Below, piece by piece: positions 43,351 through 54,014 of a stretch of 64,000 bases of DNA (within the stretch, counting starts at the first letter, position 1; each line of letters begins with the position of its first letter). The translations under genes were made by a program, and so were the position numbers. Where the stretch lies: NCBI GenBank assembly GCA_029834535.1, contig JAQMWT010000489.1:26123-90122 (forward strand). The letters run 5' to 3'. The stretch is from Chrysophaeum taylorii (Eukaryota; Sar; Pelagophyceae; Pelagomonadales; Pelagomonadaceae). The notes beneath the pieces are model-generated. The model worked only from the letters and a program-made list of their open reading frames with translations, made no database searches and was not told the DNA's origin.

Positions 43351-43725
43351 ACCTCTGGATGTCAAAGCCAGTTAAACAAATACTGCCTGCTGCTTATGAC
43401 ACGAACGATGCTACCAATCTGCACTATCTATCTCGCGTCATTGTTTTGTTTGGGTTATAACCGAATTAAGTCGCTTCAGGATGATGTGCCACCGAGCGAA
43501 GGCATTCGGGTACTACATAAGACTACTATTAATGCGCCTATCAAGACTCATACGTTGCGCACGAAATGTTTAACATCGCAATCTGCGCCTGCCTGGGGCA
43601 CCACTAATCATCGCTTCTGGTTCTGAAGACGATTTAAAGGCCGATGAAACCATGAAACTGGTGCAATCCCCAACCAAGGACTGTCTGCCCGGGAATTAAT
43701 ATATTCCCTATCAGTCTCTCGGGTC
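43351..43725 (+). mobile_element. 5' leader part of copia element E3, left of the E2 insertion
   Basis: The last 55 bases (from ccaaccaaggactgtctgcc at about 43669) align with the leader of E2 read on the minus strand (about 56975-56920, ccaacaaaagactgactgct). The alignment continues on the far side of E2 at 57633 (catgcttaactgg versus catgcttaaatgg). This places E2 inside the E3 leader. Upstream, 43396-43626 has a protein-like frame (IKSLQDDVPPSEGIRVLHK) that I cannot assign. The 5' LTR of E3 is not identified. Confidence 0.55.
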
Positions 43726-44135
43726 TGGGGAGATTTGACCCTCTCCGGGTACTACATGGTAGAGACTGCGTGCAGTCTTAGGCGCGTACAGACCATTCCG
43801 CTTGTCACATGCTACTACACAAGGTAGGGATTTAGGCCCTGACTCCTTTTAAGGACATTAAGTCCCATAGAAGCGTTTGCACTGACAACGAGGAACGAAG
43901 CCTCTGTTAATTAAACAGAAAACACCGTACCTGAAGGTACGCACCTGGAGACCTACTCCATGTTGGAAGAGAGCTTCCGACTGTATTCTTCATAGTCGTG
44001 AACACAAGTAATTGCGGAAGGGTAAGGAAGGAAAGAGGGAAAGCCGTATTGCGGAGAGAAAAACCTCTAGTGTAGATAGGTGTGAAAGGAGTGAGATGTT
44101 CCAGTGTCGTACACATAATAGTGTAGCTCTCTGGA
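43726..44135 (-). repeat. 3' LTR of E2 with adjoining polypurine tract
   Basis: A 410-bp LTR, nearly identical to 57230-57632. Read on the minus strand it begins tccagagagc and ends in ctcccca. The bases just outside it on the internal side (44136-44142) read gaggggg on the minus strand, a polypurine tract in the expected place for plus-strand priming. This fixes the orientation of the element. Confidence 0.85.
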
Positions 44136-44270
44136 CCCCCTCAACGTGTGAAAAAATTGTTTATGCATTTCCGACGTTCTTGAGGGCGGAACTTGTGTAA
44201 TGTACAAGAGAGCAGCGAACAAATTAAACAAACAGCAATAAAACAGGGGAAGGTAACATAACAAATCAAT

Positions 44271-45477
44271 TTAGGAAGATGAGGTTGGGCGAGTCGTGAC
44301 ATTGCGTAAAGAAGCGGCATCCACAACATCAGATGTGTGGTCCAACTCATCATCACTTTGATCTTCCAGTTCCTTTAACTCTGGAGAGGAAGAATCATGA
44401 TCTTCGGGTTGGTCGTTTGCAGTATTGTTTGTAGTAATAGCATCACTGAGGGCGACCAGGGGTGCCATGACAGAAGATAAGAAGGACATAGCTGCGTCCG
44501 GTGTTAGAGTATGCATGTCTACAGCCGGGATAATATGATCCTGTGCATCAGACATAGCGGTATGTAAGTTATGAGCTGTATCGTCGATTAGAGTTTGCTC
44601 TGCCTCGTCATAAGCATTTGGAGGAAACTGTCCAATAGACGAAATGAGCGATCGTGAGATTATGTGGACAAAGACAGCAAGGGTAGGTATCATTGTATCT
44701 TGGTGCATTTGGTGGCTTGATAGTATATTATCCAAGAGTGCGACGTGTTTAAGATTTTCGGTTACTTGAGCGTTTAAGGTGTCGTAAGCTTCTTGTAGCT
44801 GAGTTAAGTTCTTTAGCGCAATCGATAGTTGTTGATCTCGTGCCATCAATTGCTGCTCACTGTTAGTGAGACGTGAGGATAAAGATTGAATCTCTCCTTT
44901 TTAATGGCGCAAAGATTCAACCACATTGTCGTTAGATTCGTCTGGCGTGGGTTCAGCAGATGGTGTTTCGACTGGTGCCGGTGTTTCACCCTCAGACAAT
45001 TTATTATCTGAAAAGGCATCAATTATAGCTGAGGGATAGCCAACCTGGACTAGCACGTTTTTGAGAGCATACTGATGCTCAGGTGAAAGTTGACGAAAGT
45101 CATATAACATTGGCGGTTCCGTCTCGGGAGACGTATCATTAAGCTGGTGAAAGACATCATTAACGAAGCTTTCAATGAGCACATTAAGTAGCTCGTTAGG
45201 ATTGGTCACTTCACAGATATTATCTTCAACAGACTGTAGTAATGACCAAGCCGCTACAAGAATCTCAAGATTTACGTTCGAGATATAAGGGTGCTGTAGC
45301 AAGAGGGGGGCGTTGGCGTCAGGGTTGATGATGATTTTAGAAGCATCCAAGTTATAGATAGCCATACATTTCATGAGCGCCTCTTTAAGTGGCTTATTGA
45401 TTGCAATGGACTTTCCAAAGCGGAGAATGATAGCTCTCATGTGTGCAGCTGGATCATTATAGCACGAAAGATGAAAG
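44271..45477 (-). pseudogene. C-terminal part of the third ORF of E2
   Basis: One frame runs from about 45477 to 44271 with a single in-frame TAA at 44901-44903, splitting it into about 190 and 210 codons. The part after the stop begins as a coiled coil (SLSSRLTNSEQQLMARDQQL) and ends acidic. The part before it has a structured look (LKEALMKCMAIYNLDASKII). The frame is open right up to the edge of the inserted island, where it would continue the N-terminal part at 47238-48012. Extra ORFs after pol are known in some plant copia and gypsy elements (envelope-like), but I see no signal peptide or membrane segment here. Function unknown. Confidence 0.55.
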
Positions 45478-45542
45478 GACTGTCGATTATCCTAACTACT
45501 AATCGACAGATGTTTGTCTGTTTGTCTGTCTGTTTGTTTGTC

Positions 45543-45753
45543 TTTAAATGTCGACTGCTAAGAGGGGGGTGTGTGTGTGGGGAGCATGAAGGATGTGGGT
45601 GGGTTTGTGGGTCTGTTTGTTTGTCCCTCGATTTAGGGTAAGGATCAGATAGGCCCGCGAGCCAGACAGTGATCCCTCATACCCCACAAACCCACCCACA
45701 TCCTTCATGCTCCCCACACACACCCCCCCCTCTTAGCAGTCGACATTTAAAGA
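45543..45753. repeat. Inverted pair of repeat R1
   Basis: R1 copy 2 (45543-45611, plus) and copy 3 (45683-45753, minus) form a palindrome with about 70-bp arms and a 70-bp spacer containing ctcgatttagggtaaggatc. That spacer segment also recurs inverted at about 46205-46240. Confidence 0.7.
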
Positions 45754-45754
45754 C

Positions 45755-46058
45755 AGATTTGAGATTGGGACTAGGTGAACTGAGTGACCAGGTGAGCTTA
45801 CTGGGACCAAGTGAACTTACTGGGGTTTTTAGAGTGAACGCAAAGGCTAGCGGCGTGTACGGATCAAAGCAGCTTAGATTGGCGGAGGTGAGAGCGACGA
45901 GCTCGAAGGAGAGTGGGTGTGAGCACGAGTGGGTTTACACCGAACTTACTGGGGTTAGAGATTGGGACTAGGTGAACTTACTGACCAGGTGAACGTAACG
46001 GGACCAGGTGAACTTGCTGGGGTTAGAGACTGGGACTAGGCGAACTTACTGGCCTGCA
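45755..46058 (+). repeat. gtgaacttactggg minisatellite, block 1
   Basis: Repeated phrases gggactaggtgaacttactg, accaggtgaacttactggg and ggttagagatt alternate in a degenerate higher-order array, with a unique middle (gcaaaggctagcggcgtgta ... gagcacgagtgggtttac). Block 2 at 46880-47237 has the same order and the same middle, so the whole block was duplicated in direct orientation about 1.1 kb apart. Confidence 0.75.
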
Positions 46059-46059
46059 C

Positions 46060-46410
46060 TTGCGTTCTCAGCATCGACAACATCGTTTCGACGGGGCGTG
46101 AGAATGGCGCGCTGAAAGAGCCGCCGCGGGTCGTGGAAATAGTCTGCGAGGTCGCCGTAGACGGCTTCGAGGATCAATGGCTGCCTCGCGCGCCTACCTG
46201 ATCCTTACTCTCGCGCCTACCTGATCCTTACCCTAAATCGAGGGACAGACAAACAGACAAACAGACAAACATCTGTCGATTAGTAGTTAGGACAGTGATC
46301 CTCCAAGCAGTCTACGGCGACCTCGCAGACTGTTTCCACGACCCGCGGCGGCTCTTTCAGCGCGCCATTCTCACGCCCCGTCGAAACGATGTTGTCGATG
46401 CTGACAACGC
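46060..46410. repeat. Long inverted repeat (fold-back), 115-bp arms
   Basis: Arm 1 (46060-46175) and arm 2 (46294-46410) are reverse complements with only a few differences, around a 118-bp spacer that contains (cctacctgatccttac)x2 and (gaca)-type repeats. Read on one strand, each arm has an open, protein-like stretch (STGRENGALKEPPRVVE), so the arms may derive from a captured gene fragment. Confidence 0.8.
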
Positions 46411-46879
46411 GCGCATGACCGCGGCCTTTTTTTTCCGGAGACGAGGCGTCGGAGTTCTTTTCGGCCGACTAGGTTGGGTCGGAAGACGACGCCTCGCTCT
46501 AAAGAGTCGAGTTTTGAACTCCCTGACAACCAACGGCATGCTGACTTTGATCGCGAGCTTAAAGTCTTCGCAACCTCGACCCGTCGCACGGCCACTGCAA
46601 CGGTACCAGATACGTGATCGATCGTGTCGTTGTCACCGAGGCTCCTCCAACCTGTATCCCTTAAGGCCCGCCTACGCCAAACGATCAACAAGAGCCAGGA
46701 CCAGACGCCCCGCGAGGTCCGCGTCCTCTTGCCCACAAGCCCGTCTTCTGTAACGTCCAGCTCTAGGTGGCTCTCTGTCGATCGGCAACCCCGAGAATAT
46801 GCTCTTCTGAGTCGACGACTCCGCCCTACCCCACACGTGCTGCGCAATACCGATAAGCCCCCTCCCGGCGTCTACACGC
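46411..46879 (-). pseudogene. GC-rich segment in the island, possible captured gene fragment
   Basis: Minus-strand frames give protein-like pieces (LDSLERGVVFRPNLVGRKELRRLVSG; DNDTIDHVSGTVAVAVRRVEV) that lead into the inverted-repeat arm. Base composition is more like the host gene island than like the surrounding E2 DNA. No family is recognised, and frameshifts would be needed to join the pieces. Confidence 0.3.
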
Positions 46880-47237
46880 GCACTGTAGGTGAACTTACTG
46901 GGACCACGTGGACTTACTGGGGTTTGAGATTGGGACTAGGTGAATATAGTGACCAGGTGAGCTTACTGGGACCAGGTGAGCTTACTGGGGGTTTAAGAGT
47001 AAACTGAAAGGTTAGCGGCGTGTGCGGATCGAAGCAGCTTAGATTGGCGGAGACGACAGCGACGAGCTCGAAGGAGTGGTGTGAGCACGAGTGGGTTTAC
47101 GCCGAACTTACTGGGGTTAGAGATTTGGACTAGGTGAACTTACTGACCAGGTGAACTTACTGGGACCAGGTGAACTTACTGGGGTTAGAGATTGGGACTA
47201 GGTGAACTTACTGGCGAACTTACTGGCCAGCACTTGT
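46880..47237 (+). repeat. gtgaacttactggg minisatellite, block 2
   Basis: Second direct copy of the array described at 45755. It ends at the edge of E2 coding sequence near 47237. Confidence 0.75.
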
Positions 47238-48012
47238 TTCGAATTAACGCTGTCCCGTGCAACGACAGATTACACATGACACAAATCAAAAGAAAGAAAA
47301 GACGCGGTACGTCAAAACAATGCGAGGCATGTTGATCTGACGCAAGGTGATCCTCGATGATTTTGATGATTTTGTCCGTTTTAAGCTCATCTTCGGTGCA
47401 AATGGCGCGTACAAGGGGTGTACCCGGCGTATTGGTGTTATTATAACATTTTGTACACGCCACGTGTACTTTGACAACGCCTTTAATGGGTGGGTATCGA
47501 TGAAATCGAATACCCTCGTTTGTCGGTATGTTAGGCGCGTTCCGGATGCGCTTCGCCTTTAGACACAACAGTGAGCTCAGAAATTGGAGGTTGTCAACAC
47601 AGTTAGTTTGTTGTGCCTCCGTAAGCAGTTGTTGGATGGATTGATGCCAACATTGAGGATCCTTAGGTGGTGGTAGCAAAAAATTCGGTGGCTGGGTGCC
47701 AAGCGAAAGAATGTTCCCTGACATCATCGCCATAGCATCGAATTTACAATGCTTGAGCAAAAAATACTCTGTGTTTGCTACGTGCGATTTAGTTTGATGT
47801 TGGACTGTTTGCGATTTAGGAGTCACTGGCGAGGACTGATTTCCTTGAGCAACCGAAAGATAAGTTTGATGCTTCCGATTAGGAGAACTGGTTGGAGCAA
47901 CGCCTGGATTTAGTGCATTAAACGGAGAAGATAATGATGAAATGCCACCACGTCCACGGTTCAGTACAGAGTAACGTCGGCTCGCAGCATCCTTGTTCTT
48001 GGCAGGGTTCAT
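47238..48012 (-). pseudogene. N-terminal part of the third ORF of E2
   Basis: About 258 codons starting MNPAKNKDAASRRYS, with a basic, Ser/Pro-rich N-terminus, then a structured region (LKHCKFDAMAMMSGNILSLG; QSIQQLLTEAQQTN) and a Cys-containing segment (VACTKCYNN). It lies after RNase H in pol order. Beyond 47237 the frame runs into minisatellite, and matching coding text resumes at 45477. No family is recognised; a nucleic-acid-binding role is only a guess from the basic start. Confidence 0.5.
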
Positions 48013-48200
48013 TTTATAGAGGTCCTCACATTGCGTATTTCATTTCACATTTTGGCGAGCCACGATGCCGTTGTATATGAGGGTTAGTTTAACGTCATTT
48101 CGGACATAGTGAAGGGTAAGGGTTAAGCATATTGCTGAGCTATGGGTTGTTGTAAGCCAAGTAACGTGCGGAATCTGGTGAAGAGCGGAGCACCAAAGGG

Positions 48201-49289
48201 TTAAGTGAATCCGTCAGCGATGTTCTGAGTACCGGAAACATAATATAAGCGAATTCGTTTTAGATGTACGTAATCGCGAATACGAAACAAGCGTGTGCTG
48301 GTACCTTTGGCCTTAGTCGCACTGTCAGGATTATTTGATAGATGGATAGCAGGAGCGGAATCCCCAATTATAAGACTGTTACGTATGAACGACATGTCCG
48401 ATGGGTGAGGGTTGTCATGATCATCATAATCTAATAACAAATCTTTCCCTGGGGTTTGGCGAAGATAGTCTTGTGGGTTTATAGCGAATGCCATTTCCGT
48501 TAACAATTTGCGTAACCAGACCACATCATCGGCACACATATTAAGGGCGATGAGTTCACTCTCATGCGTAGAAGTAGCTGTGATCGGCTGTAGTTTGGAC
48601 TTCCAAGTGATGAGAGAACCGAACAAAAAGATGGCGTAGCCAGTTGTAGATTTGCGGTCTTGTTCATAAGAGGGTGCGTTATCAGCATCGACGAACGCGA
48701 CCAGTGGATCAAAGTTACCTGAATTTACTTGTTCTTTAGTGTAATCCAACATGGTTGCCATATCAGTACGATTGCCGATAAGATGTCTAAGGTGGTCCAT
48801 TAGAGCGGAAGAGCCAGAGTAGTACCATGGTCGAAGATTGCGATTTTCGGGCTTGCGTAAATAGCGGAGAGTTCCTGTTAGTACTTGAACATGCAGAAAC
48901 GCTGGATTATGCATTCCTCGGGAACAACGACTAAGGCATTGTGATAAATCAGGGCGACAGGCCAACTGTACAAAAGTGAGTAGGGTGGAGAAGGTGTGTA
49001 GAATGAACTTGTCCATATCAGAAGATGGCTCTCCAGTTTTATAGGTGGTTGATGGTGACATCGGTGTAGAGGTAGGACGTAACTGCATTAGAATGGGGTA
49101 CTCTTCAAACAATGCATCAAGTTTAGCTTGACAGTCAAGTGAGATGGAACCATCAGTAGTACGCGTTATGCGCGTACCTAAGAGAGTATGAACTTCTTCA
49201 AAGGCTTCGACTGAGTATTCCTTTTTCATGGCTTGCTGGAATTCACGACGTAGAGTTTCCGAGGTGCAAGTGATAACAACATCATCCAC
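48201..49289 (-). pseudogene. E2 reverse transcriptase C-terminal part and RNase H
   Basis: The frame continues RT directly after a single in-frame TAA (49305-49307). It opens with the catalytic box SVDDVVIT, again Ser where copia usually has Tyr. RNase H motifs follow: FVDADNAPSYEQDRKSTTGY (first Asp), STHESELIALN (Glu) and GDSAPAIHLSNN (third acidic position). The end NIADGFT matches the usual C-terminus (H/D-N-x-ADxxT). Confidence 0.85.
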
Positions 49290-49304
49290 TGAGAGCGTGC
49301 AAAT

Positions 49305-51470
49305 TTAAAACGTAGCGTCAGCTTGGACTTTAGCGTAGATGCATGTATCTGTTCGAAAGCGTGTATAGCCTAATGAGTCAAAGAAGCCATTTATGGTTTG
49401 ATTCCAAAGGGCAGGACTCTGTCGTAATCCATAAAGAGATTTAAGTTGTTTTGGGAAACGACGTCCTTGATGTTTTGTATCTTCAGAATCGAGTAGGTAA
49501 ATACCTTGTGGCAATTTAACATAGACATGAGAATCTGTGGGAGCTTGAACAAAAACGTTAGGTACATCGACGTGGTAGACTGGAAGTCGTAGATGGGCTG
49601 CTAGCGCCAGAACACAACGGATGCCAGTAAGCTGCGCCATAGGACTAAATGTGTTGAAAAAGTCAGTGCCCAGAGAAGCTAAGAATCCTCGTAGGACCAG
49701 GCGCGCTTTATGTTTGATGTATTCACCGGCTTCATTGGTTTTTATACGTAATACGAGGCGGGTATCAATAGGCTTTGGGTTGACCATGGGCAACGCGAGT
49801 TTAAAACAGCCAAACTTAACAATATCAAAAATCTCTTTGGAGATACCGGAGATATAAGCTTTACGATCAGCGTCCGAGAGACCTTTGAGGCAGGTCAACT
49901 CATATTCATCAATCTTGATATCTTTGGCTTGAATTTTATATTCGTCCGGACCAACAGTGCTGGGGTCTTGAGCCTTGGTAAGATGGGTGATTGCGTAAGA
50001 AGCGACCTTATCGTTAGTGTGAGCGTGATCGGGGTCTTCGACAAGTTGAACAACTAGTAGAGGATCATCTCCAAAGTGGGCCTCAATGTAATGAGACTGC
50101 ACGGTGATGCAATCTTCGATGGCGGAGAGGTGAGGCTCGGAGGCACCATAAAAAGCATCATTATGATCCAAAATGGGGTGTGAGCAAAGCATAAGCATAT
50201 TGAGCGGGAGGAACTTGAAGAGCTTGAGAGTGTTCAGATGAACGAGAGCACGAGGAAGGTGAAAGTCTGCAAGGCTGAAGTCGTCGAAGAGATGAACAGG
50301 AGTGGCATCCGTCGATGGATGGCTAAGGCTTCTATGACACATAGCGGAAGAAGATTGGGAAAGCGCTTGGTGAACATGATGATGAAGGGATGGTGTAAAT
50401 TCCCCCTCTGGGGGTATAGCCGTCCAGTGGATGCCATGAGCAACATGAAGGGAGTGGAGGGTGGGGTCGCAGAAAGTGATATACTGCTTGGAGAGGGCAT
50501 ACTTGAAATCAGCGAGCGTACCACCAGCTTGTTTATAAGCGGCAACAGTTGGCGAAGCAATACGAGTAAGAACATCCTTGAGATTAGTCTTGCGACGAGG
50601 TTGGGGGTGATGAGGACCGCGGGTGAGACGAAGGACATCCTGGGAATAGAAAGAGCGATATGACGGTAAAAGGGGTAAAGTGTTGGAGGACACGTCAGAT
50701 GTGGGAGGTGTGGTGACAGAAGCAGCGGGTGCAGAAGCAGCTGGAGCATGGGCAAGAGAAGAAGGAGTCCCCCTCTCGAGTTCAATGTCGGTGGACATAG
50801 CATTCCCCCTCTGCGCCGCATCATTGGGGGTGCTGTGAACAGAGAAGGGGATATCGGGTGAGGGTGCGGGTGGTGGATGTTGTTCATAATCAGGAAGTGG
50901 TTTAGAAATAAGATGAGGAAAGGTTAGTTTAGAGGAAACACGGACTTGGCCGTTCTCAGGATTAAGGACAACATCAGCTAAATGGTTGACATGGGGTGTG
51001 ATTAACGGGTTTATAACATTAGCACCACATAAGTAGATGTAAGGACGACATCGAGGTTCATATTTATGAAATTCATTGGGCTCCAAATGCAGGTAACAAA
51101 CAGAACCAAAAGGTTTGAGGTAATCTTGTTGGGGAACATTACATTGATCCAACAAAACTTGTTGGGGGCTTAGGACTTTATTGTAAATACGTTCGAGGGA
51201 AACGTTAGGAAGGAGATTATACGATTGGACAGCATGTATAACAGCCCACGGGTAGTGTGGTGCCGGATCTGTTAGGGGGTGTCCTTTATAGGATACATTA
51301 AGCATATGCCGGAGTCGTGTAGACGCGGCAGTTGCTATATGACCAGCAGCGGCTTCTACTTCACGATTAAAAAACATGTAAATAAGGGGGGAAAGCAGAC
51401 ATATTAATACCGTGTTCAACACGAAAGAGAGTAGTAACATGTTGAGATAAGTACGGTTTAAAAGAATCAC
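49305..51470 (-). pseudogene. E2 integrase C-terminal part and reverse transcriptase N-terminal part
   Basis: A 721-codon frame. Residues about 35-45 (NREVEAAAGHI) supply the integrase Glu; the following 150 residues are the typical copia integrase C-terminal region (KPFGSVCYLHL, CRPYIYLCG). A long Pro/Ser-rich linker follows and RT begins near 520, with DTRLVLRIK, KARLVLRGF, the palm Asp in VYHVDVPNVF and LYGLRQSPALWN. It ends at an in-frame TAA before the catalytic box. The linker contains the hairpin motif described at 50805. Confidence 0.85.
50805..50830 (-). repeat. Recurrent C5/G5 hairpin motif, E2 linker copy
   Basis: A 26-base motif with ends CCCCC and GGGGG around tgatgcgg(c/a)gcaga. 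The same motif is in gag of E2 (55002-55027) and of E3 (59570-59595), where it codes for SPSDAEQRG. Confidence 0.6.
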
Positions 51471-52134
51471 AATAAATTTGTTTTAATTGTACATGAACAT
51501 AAGTAGAGCAAACGTTGCGAACAAACTCGAGAGCATTACAAAATTCGCTAGAATTGGTGGTACGACAAAAGTACACTAACAAAAATTTAGAAATGAGACA
51601 CTTGAAGACAATGATATGGCGAAAGGATCCCCATTCCGAGAGGACAGATACGTAACCACCATCACATGCCCAGGCTTCACCAGGTTGAAAAACTTTTTCG
51701 AATGATGGTTGCTTGGTAAGATGATGTGGATGAGGAAAGCGTTTTTTATGTAAAGTACAATCAACACAGAACAACTTACGCTAGGGTACATCTGAAGGAT
51801 GATGTCCCGGACTGGCAATAACCTGAACAGCTTTTATAGCTTGGAAATCAATGGAAGGATGTATATTGTGAAAATTGGTAGCACGTCGCTGAGCATCTCG
51901 AAACGCGAGGGTGCCTCTGGCATGGACTTTTCTGTCAAAGGGTGCATGTTTCTCATGTAACTGTCTTGGAGTTATGAGAGTAATATGGGTGGTTTTTGTA
52001 GGAGATGATATATCTGCAGAGGAAGTGTTAGAGAGGATGACGTGAGCAACTGAATCGAGATGAAATAATGGAAGTTCGTGGTTAGAAGCGAGATTATCAC
52101 AACAAGGAAACTTTTTATTAGAGATGTATAACAT
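51367..52134 (-). pseudogene. E2 GAG-pre-integrase region and integrase core
   Basis: Two adjoining pieces. 52134-51781 holds the region before integrase. 51774-51367 starts FCVDCTLHKKRFP, the end of the zinc-binding segment (CxxC then K), and continues into the integrase core with the first Asp in WACDGGYVSV and the second in YCDSFKPYL. The Glu lies in the next frame (51470 onward), so a frameshift splits the catalytic triad. A stop separates the two pieces. Confidence 0.75.
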
Positions 52135-52293
52135 TGTAATGGAACTCTGGTGTAATATTAAGGATGTGTCGGTAGGAAAGATATTTGTGAAAAAAGGTTG
52201 ACCTGTAGTTTTTGGTTAGAGAGGCGTGATCAGGGTCAAAGAATGGTATAACGTTAATTTACGCAAGTCATAGACAATCTGACACAAATGTTT

Positions 52294-53703
52294 CTAGATT
52301 ACATGATAGGTTCCAGCCGGAATAGCATTAGCGATTATGTCACAGCATAAGTCCGGGGACAAAGACAGAAGAAAATTAATTTGGTACGCTGTGAAATTAT
52401 TGGCGCGAGCCAATTCGCGAGTTGAGTAATGTCGAATGCGATCGAGCCGTGGATCGTAAAGGATCATGTTAGCAAACCCAAGAATAGTAGAAGTTGGGGT
52501 GTATATAGAATGAACTTTGGCGCCCGTCTTCCTATCGCTGGATGTGATAAAGCCAAGGTATCTGCTTTGCGACAGATGCATGTCACTTAAAGCAAAAATT
52601 TTATCAATGAACTCGAGACGATTTTCCTGGGGGTAAAAAATGAAAGAATCGTGAAGCACAGGTGAAGTATAGGAAACCAATGTTTGTACTAGACGACGCG
52701 TGTCTTGATTTTCATTATGATGGTGATAAGCTTGGCATATTCAAAGAAAACCGGTAACAGGAGTAAGAGAAGTAGTCTTATCGATTGCTGTATCATGTGT
52801 TTGGAAGATGTAGGTTTCGCCAAATGCATTTATGTGTGCCTGGTATTTAGAAGAAGAATTAGAAACTATGATGTCTCCACCTGTGTGTCTTCCACGAGTG
52901 ATGTAAATGGTGGAGGAAGTAGAAGATTTAGTTAAGAATAGCCTGTGAGATGGTTGGTTAGATTCGATAGTTGTAATACGAAAGGACACAGGTAATGAGA
53001 TGGAATTTGGGAACAGGCGTCCCATAATATTATAGAGGAGCACAGAAGCCTTGAGTTCAATAGGAGAGCTCATACAAGAGAGGGGTTTTCTTGAATTCGT
53101 TAAGAATCCTAAGCGAAAGTTAGAAATGCCCTCCATTTCATCTTGACTTGGATGTTCGACTGTTTTGTTTGAGTGCAGACGAAGAAACAACATGGTTAAA
53201 GGTTCGAGCTCAGTAACTGTTAAGCAATCGGATCCTGCGCGACTGAAGGTGCTGTAAGTTTTGGGTATGGACACAAATGGCATGTCAGAGAAAACCTGCG
53301 TCCAAGGTTCGTCGACAATTAACTTGGGACTGATGGAATTAGCATGATCTGCAATGCCCAGGAAGGAAGTGACTCGTTTATTAGGCCAGGAAAGCAAATC
53401 TAGATGACCGGTATTATATTTGCGAGCAACAAGGATCCATCTTTCTCTGGCTTGATAATCTCCACACAAATAACATGGAAATCGATCACATATATCGATC
53501 GTATAGTTCATCGTAGAGAAGATGAGATTAGCAACTCGTATATGATCTTCATACGATGCAGAGTGTGGTGGCGTCATCTCCATGAGAAGAATGGGGGGCT
53601 TAAAAGCTCGAGTACACTTAGAGCACTTGGAAACAAGGAGTCGTCCATGTCGCGTTCGAAAGTTGAAATGGATCTCCCGTTGATTATGTTGCGATTGGTG
53701 CAT
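52294..53703 (-). pseudogene. E2 region between protease and integrase
   Basis: Two frames in phase, 53703-52741 and 52680-52294, separated by an in-frame TGA where E3 has TGG (E3 reads FLWLCQAYHH). It is conserved between E2 and E3 over more than 300 residues, including a Cys pair (CYLCGDYQARERW) and ITRGRHTGGD, which argues for a real function in the element. I do not recognise it; it is far longer than the usual copia spacer between protease and integrase. Confidence 0.6.
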
Positions 53704-53996
53704 GGAGATGTCAGTTCCACTATATCAGTATAATATCTTGCACGTTCAGTGTCCGATGCTCGATGTAGATACGTAAGGAACTTGGGTAGTGACGGGAAAA
53801 CTTCGATGGAATTACCAAAACGCCTTCGTAGCATATGCATAAGATTTTCGTCGCTCTCAACAAGAACTTTAACGTTGATGTTGATTTGCAAGTCATTGGA
53901 AGCGCAAACCAAGAAGGCAGGAGTGGACATCCCGGAACAAAGTAGAGTTACAGTAGGTGTTCGTGAACTTGGAGACGTAGTTGCCGTATGGAGCAA
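53574..53996 (-). pseudogene. E2 pol segment downstream of a shared in-frame UGA
   Basis: This frame is in phase with the protease ORF that ends at 54015, separated only by a TGA. The same TGA (context ctgtatgacgc) is found in E3. Its end overlaps the next frame (53703 onward) by about 130 nt in a -1 relation, as in E3. Text: LLCSGMSTPAF, VLVESDENLMHMLRRRFGN. Confidence 0.55.
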
Positions 53997-54014
53997 GCGT
54001 GTAGTAACCTTGCG

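Larger units (their letters stand above)
45478..47237. mobile_element. Nested island of inverted repeats, R1 copies and minisatellite inside E2
   Basis: About 1.76 kb interrupts the third ORF of E2. Components in order: a terminal segment (taactactaatcgacagatg, then (gtct)-rich) that recurs inverted at about 46245-46292; R1 copies facing each other (45543-45611 and 45683-45753); minisatellite block 1 (45755-46058); 115-bp inverted-repeat arms (46060-46175 and 46294-46410); a GC-rich unique segment (46410-46860); and minisatellite block 2 (46880-47237). Insertion is inferred because coding-like frames of E2 stop at both edges. A target-site duplication is not visible. Confidence 0.55.

Noticed and set aside
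45755-47237. Minisatellite blocks considered as CRISPR-like or centromeric satellite
   Set aside because: Units are short and degenerate without regular spacers, the blocks are only about 300-360 bp, and they lie inside a retroelement.
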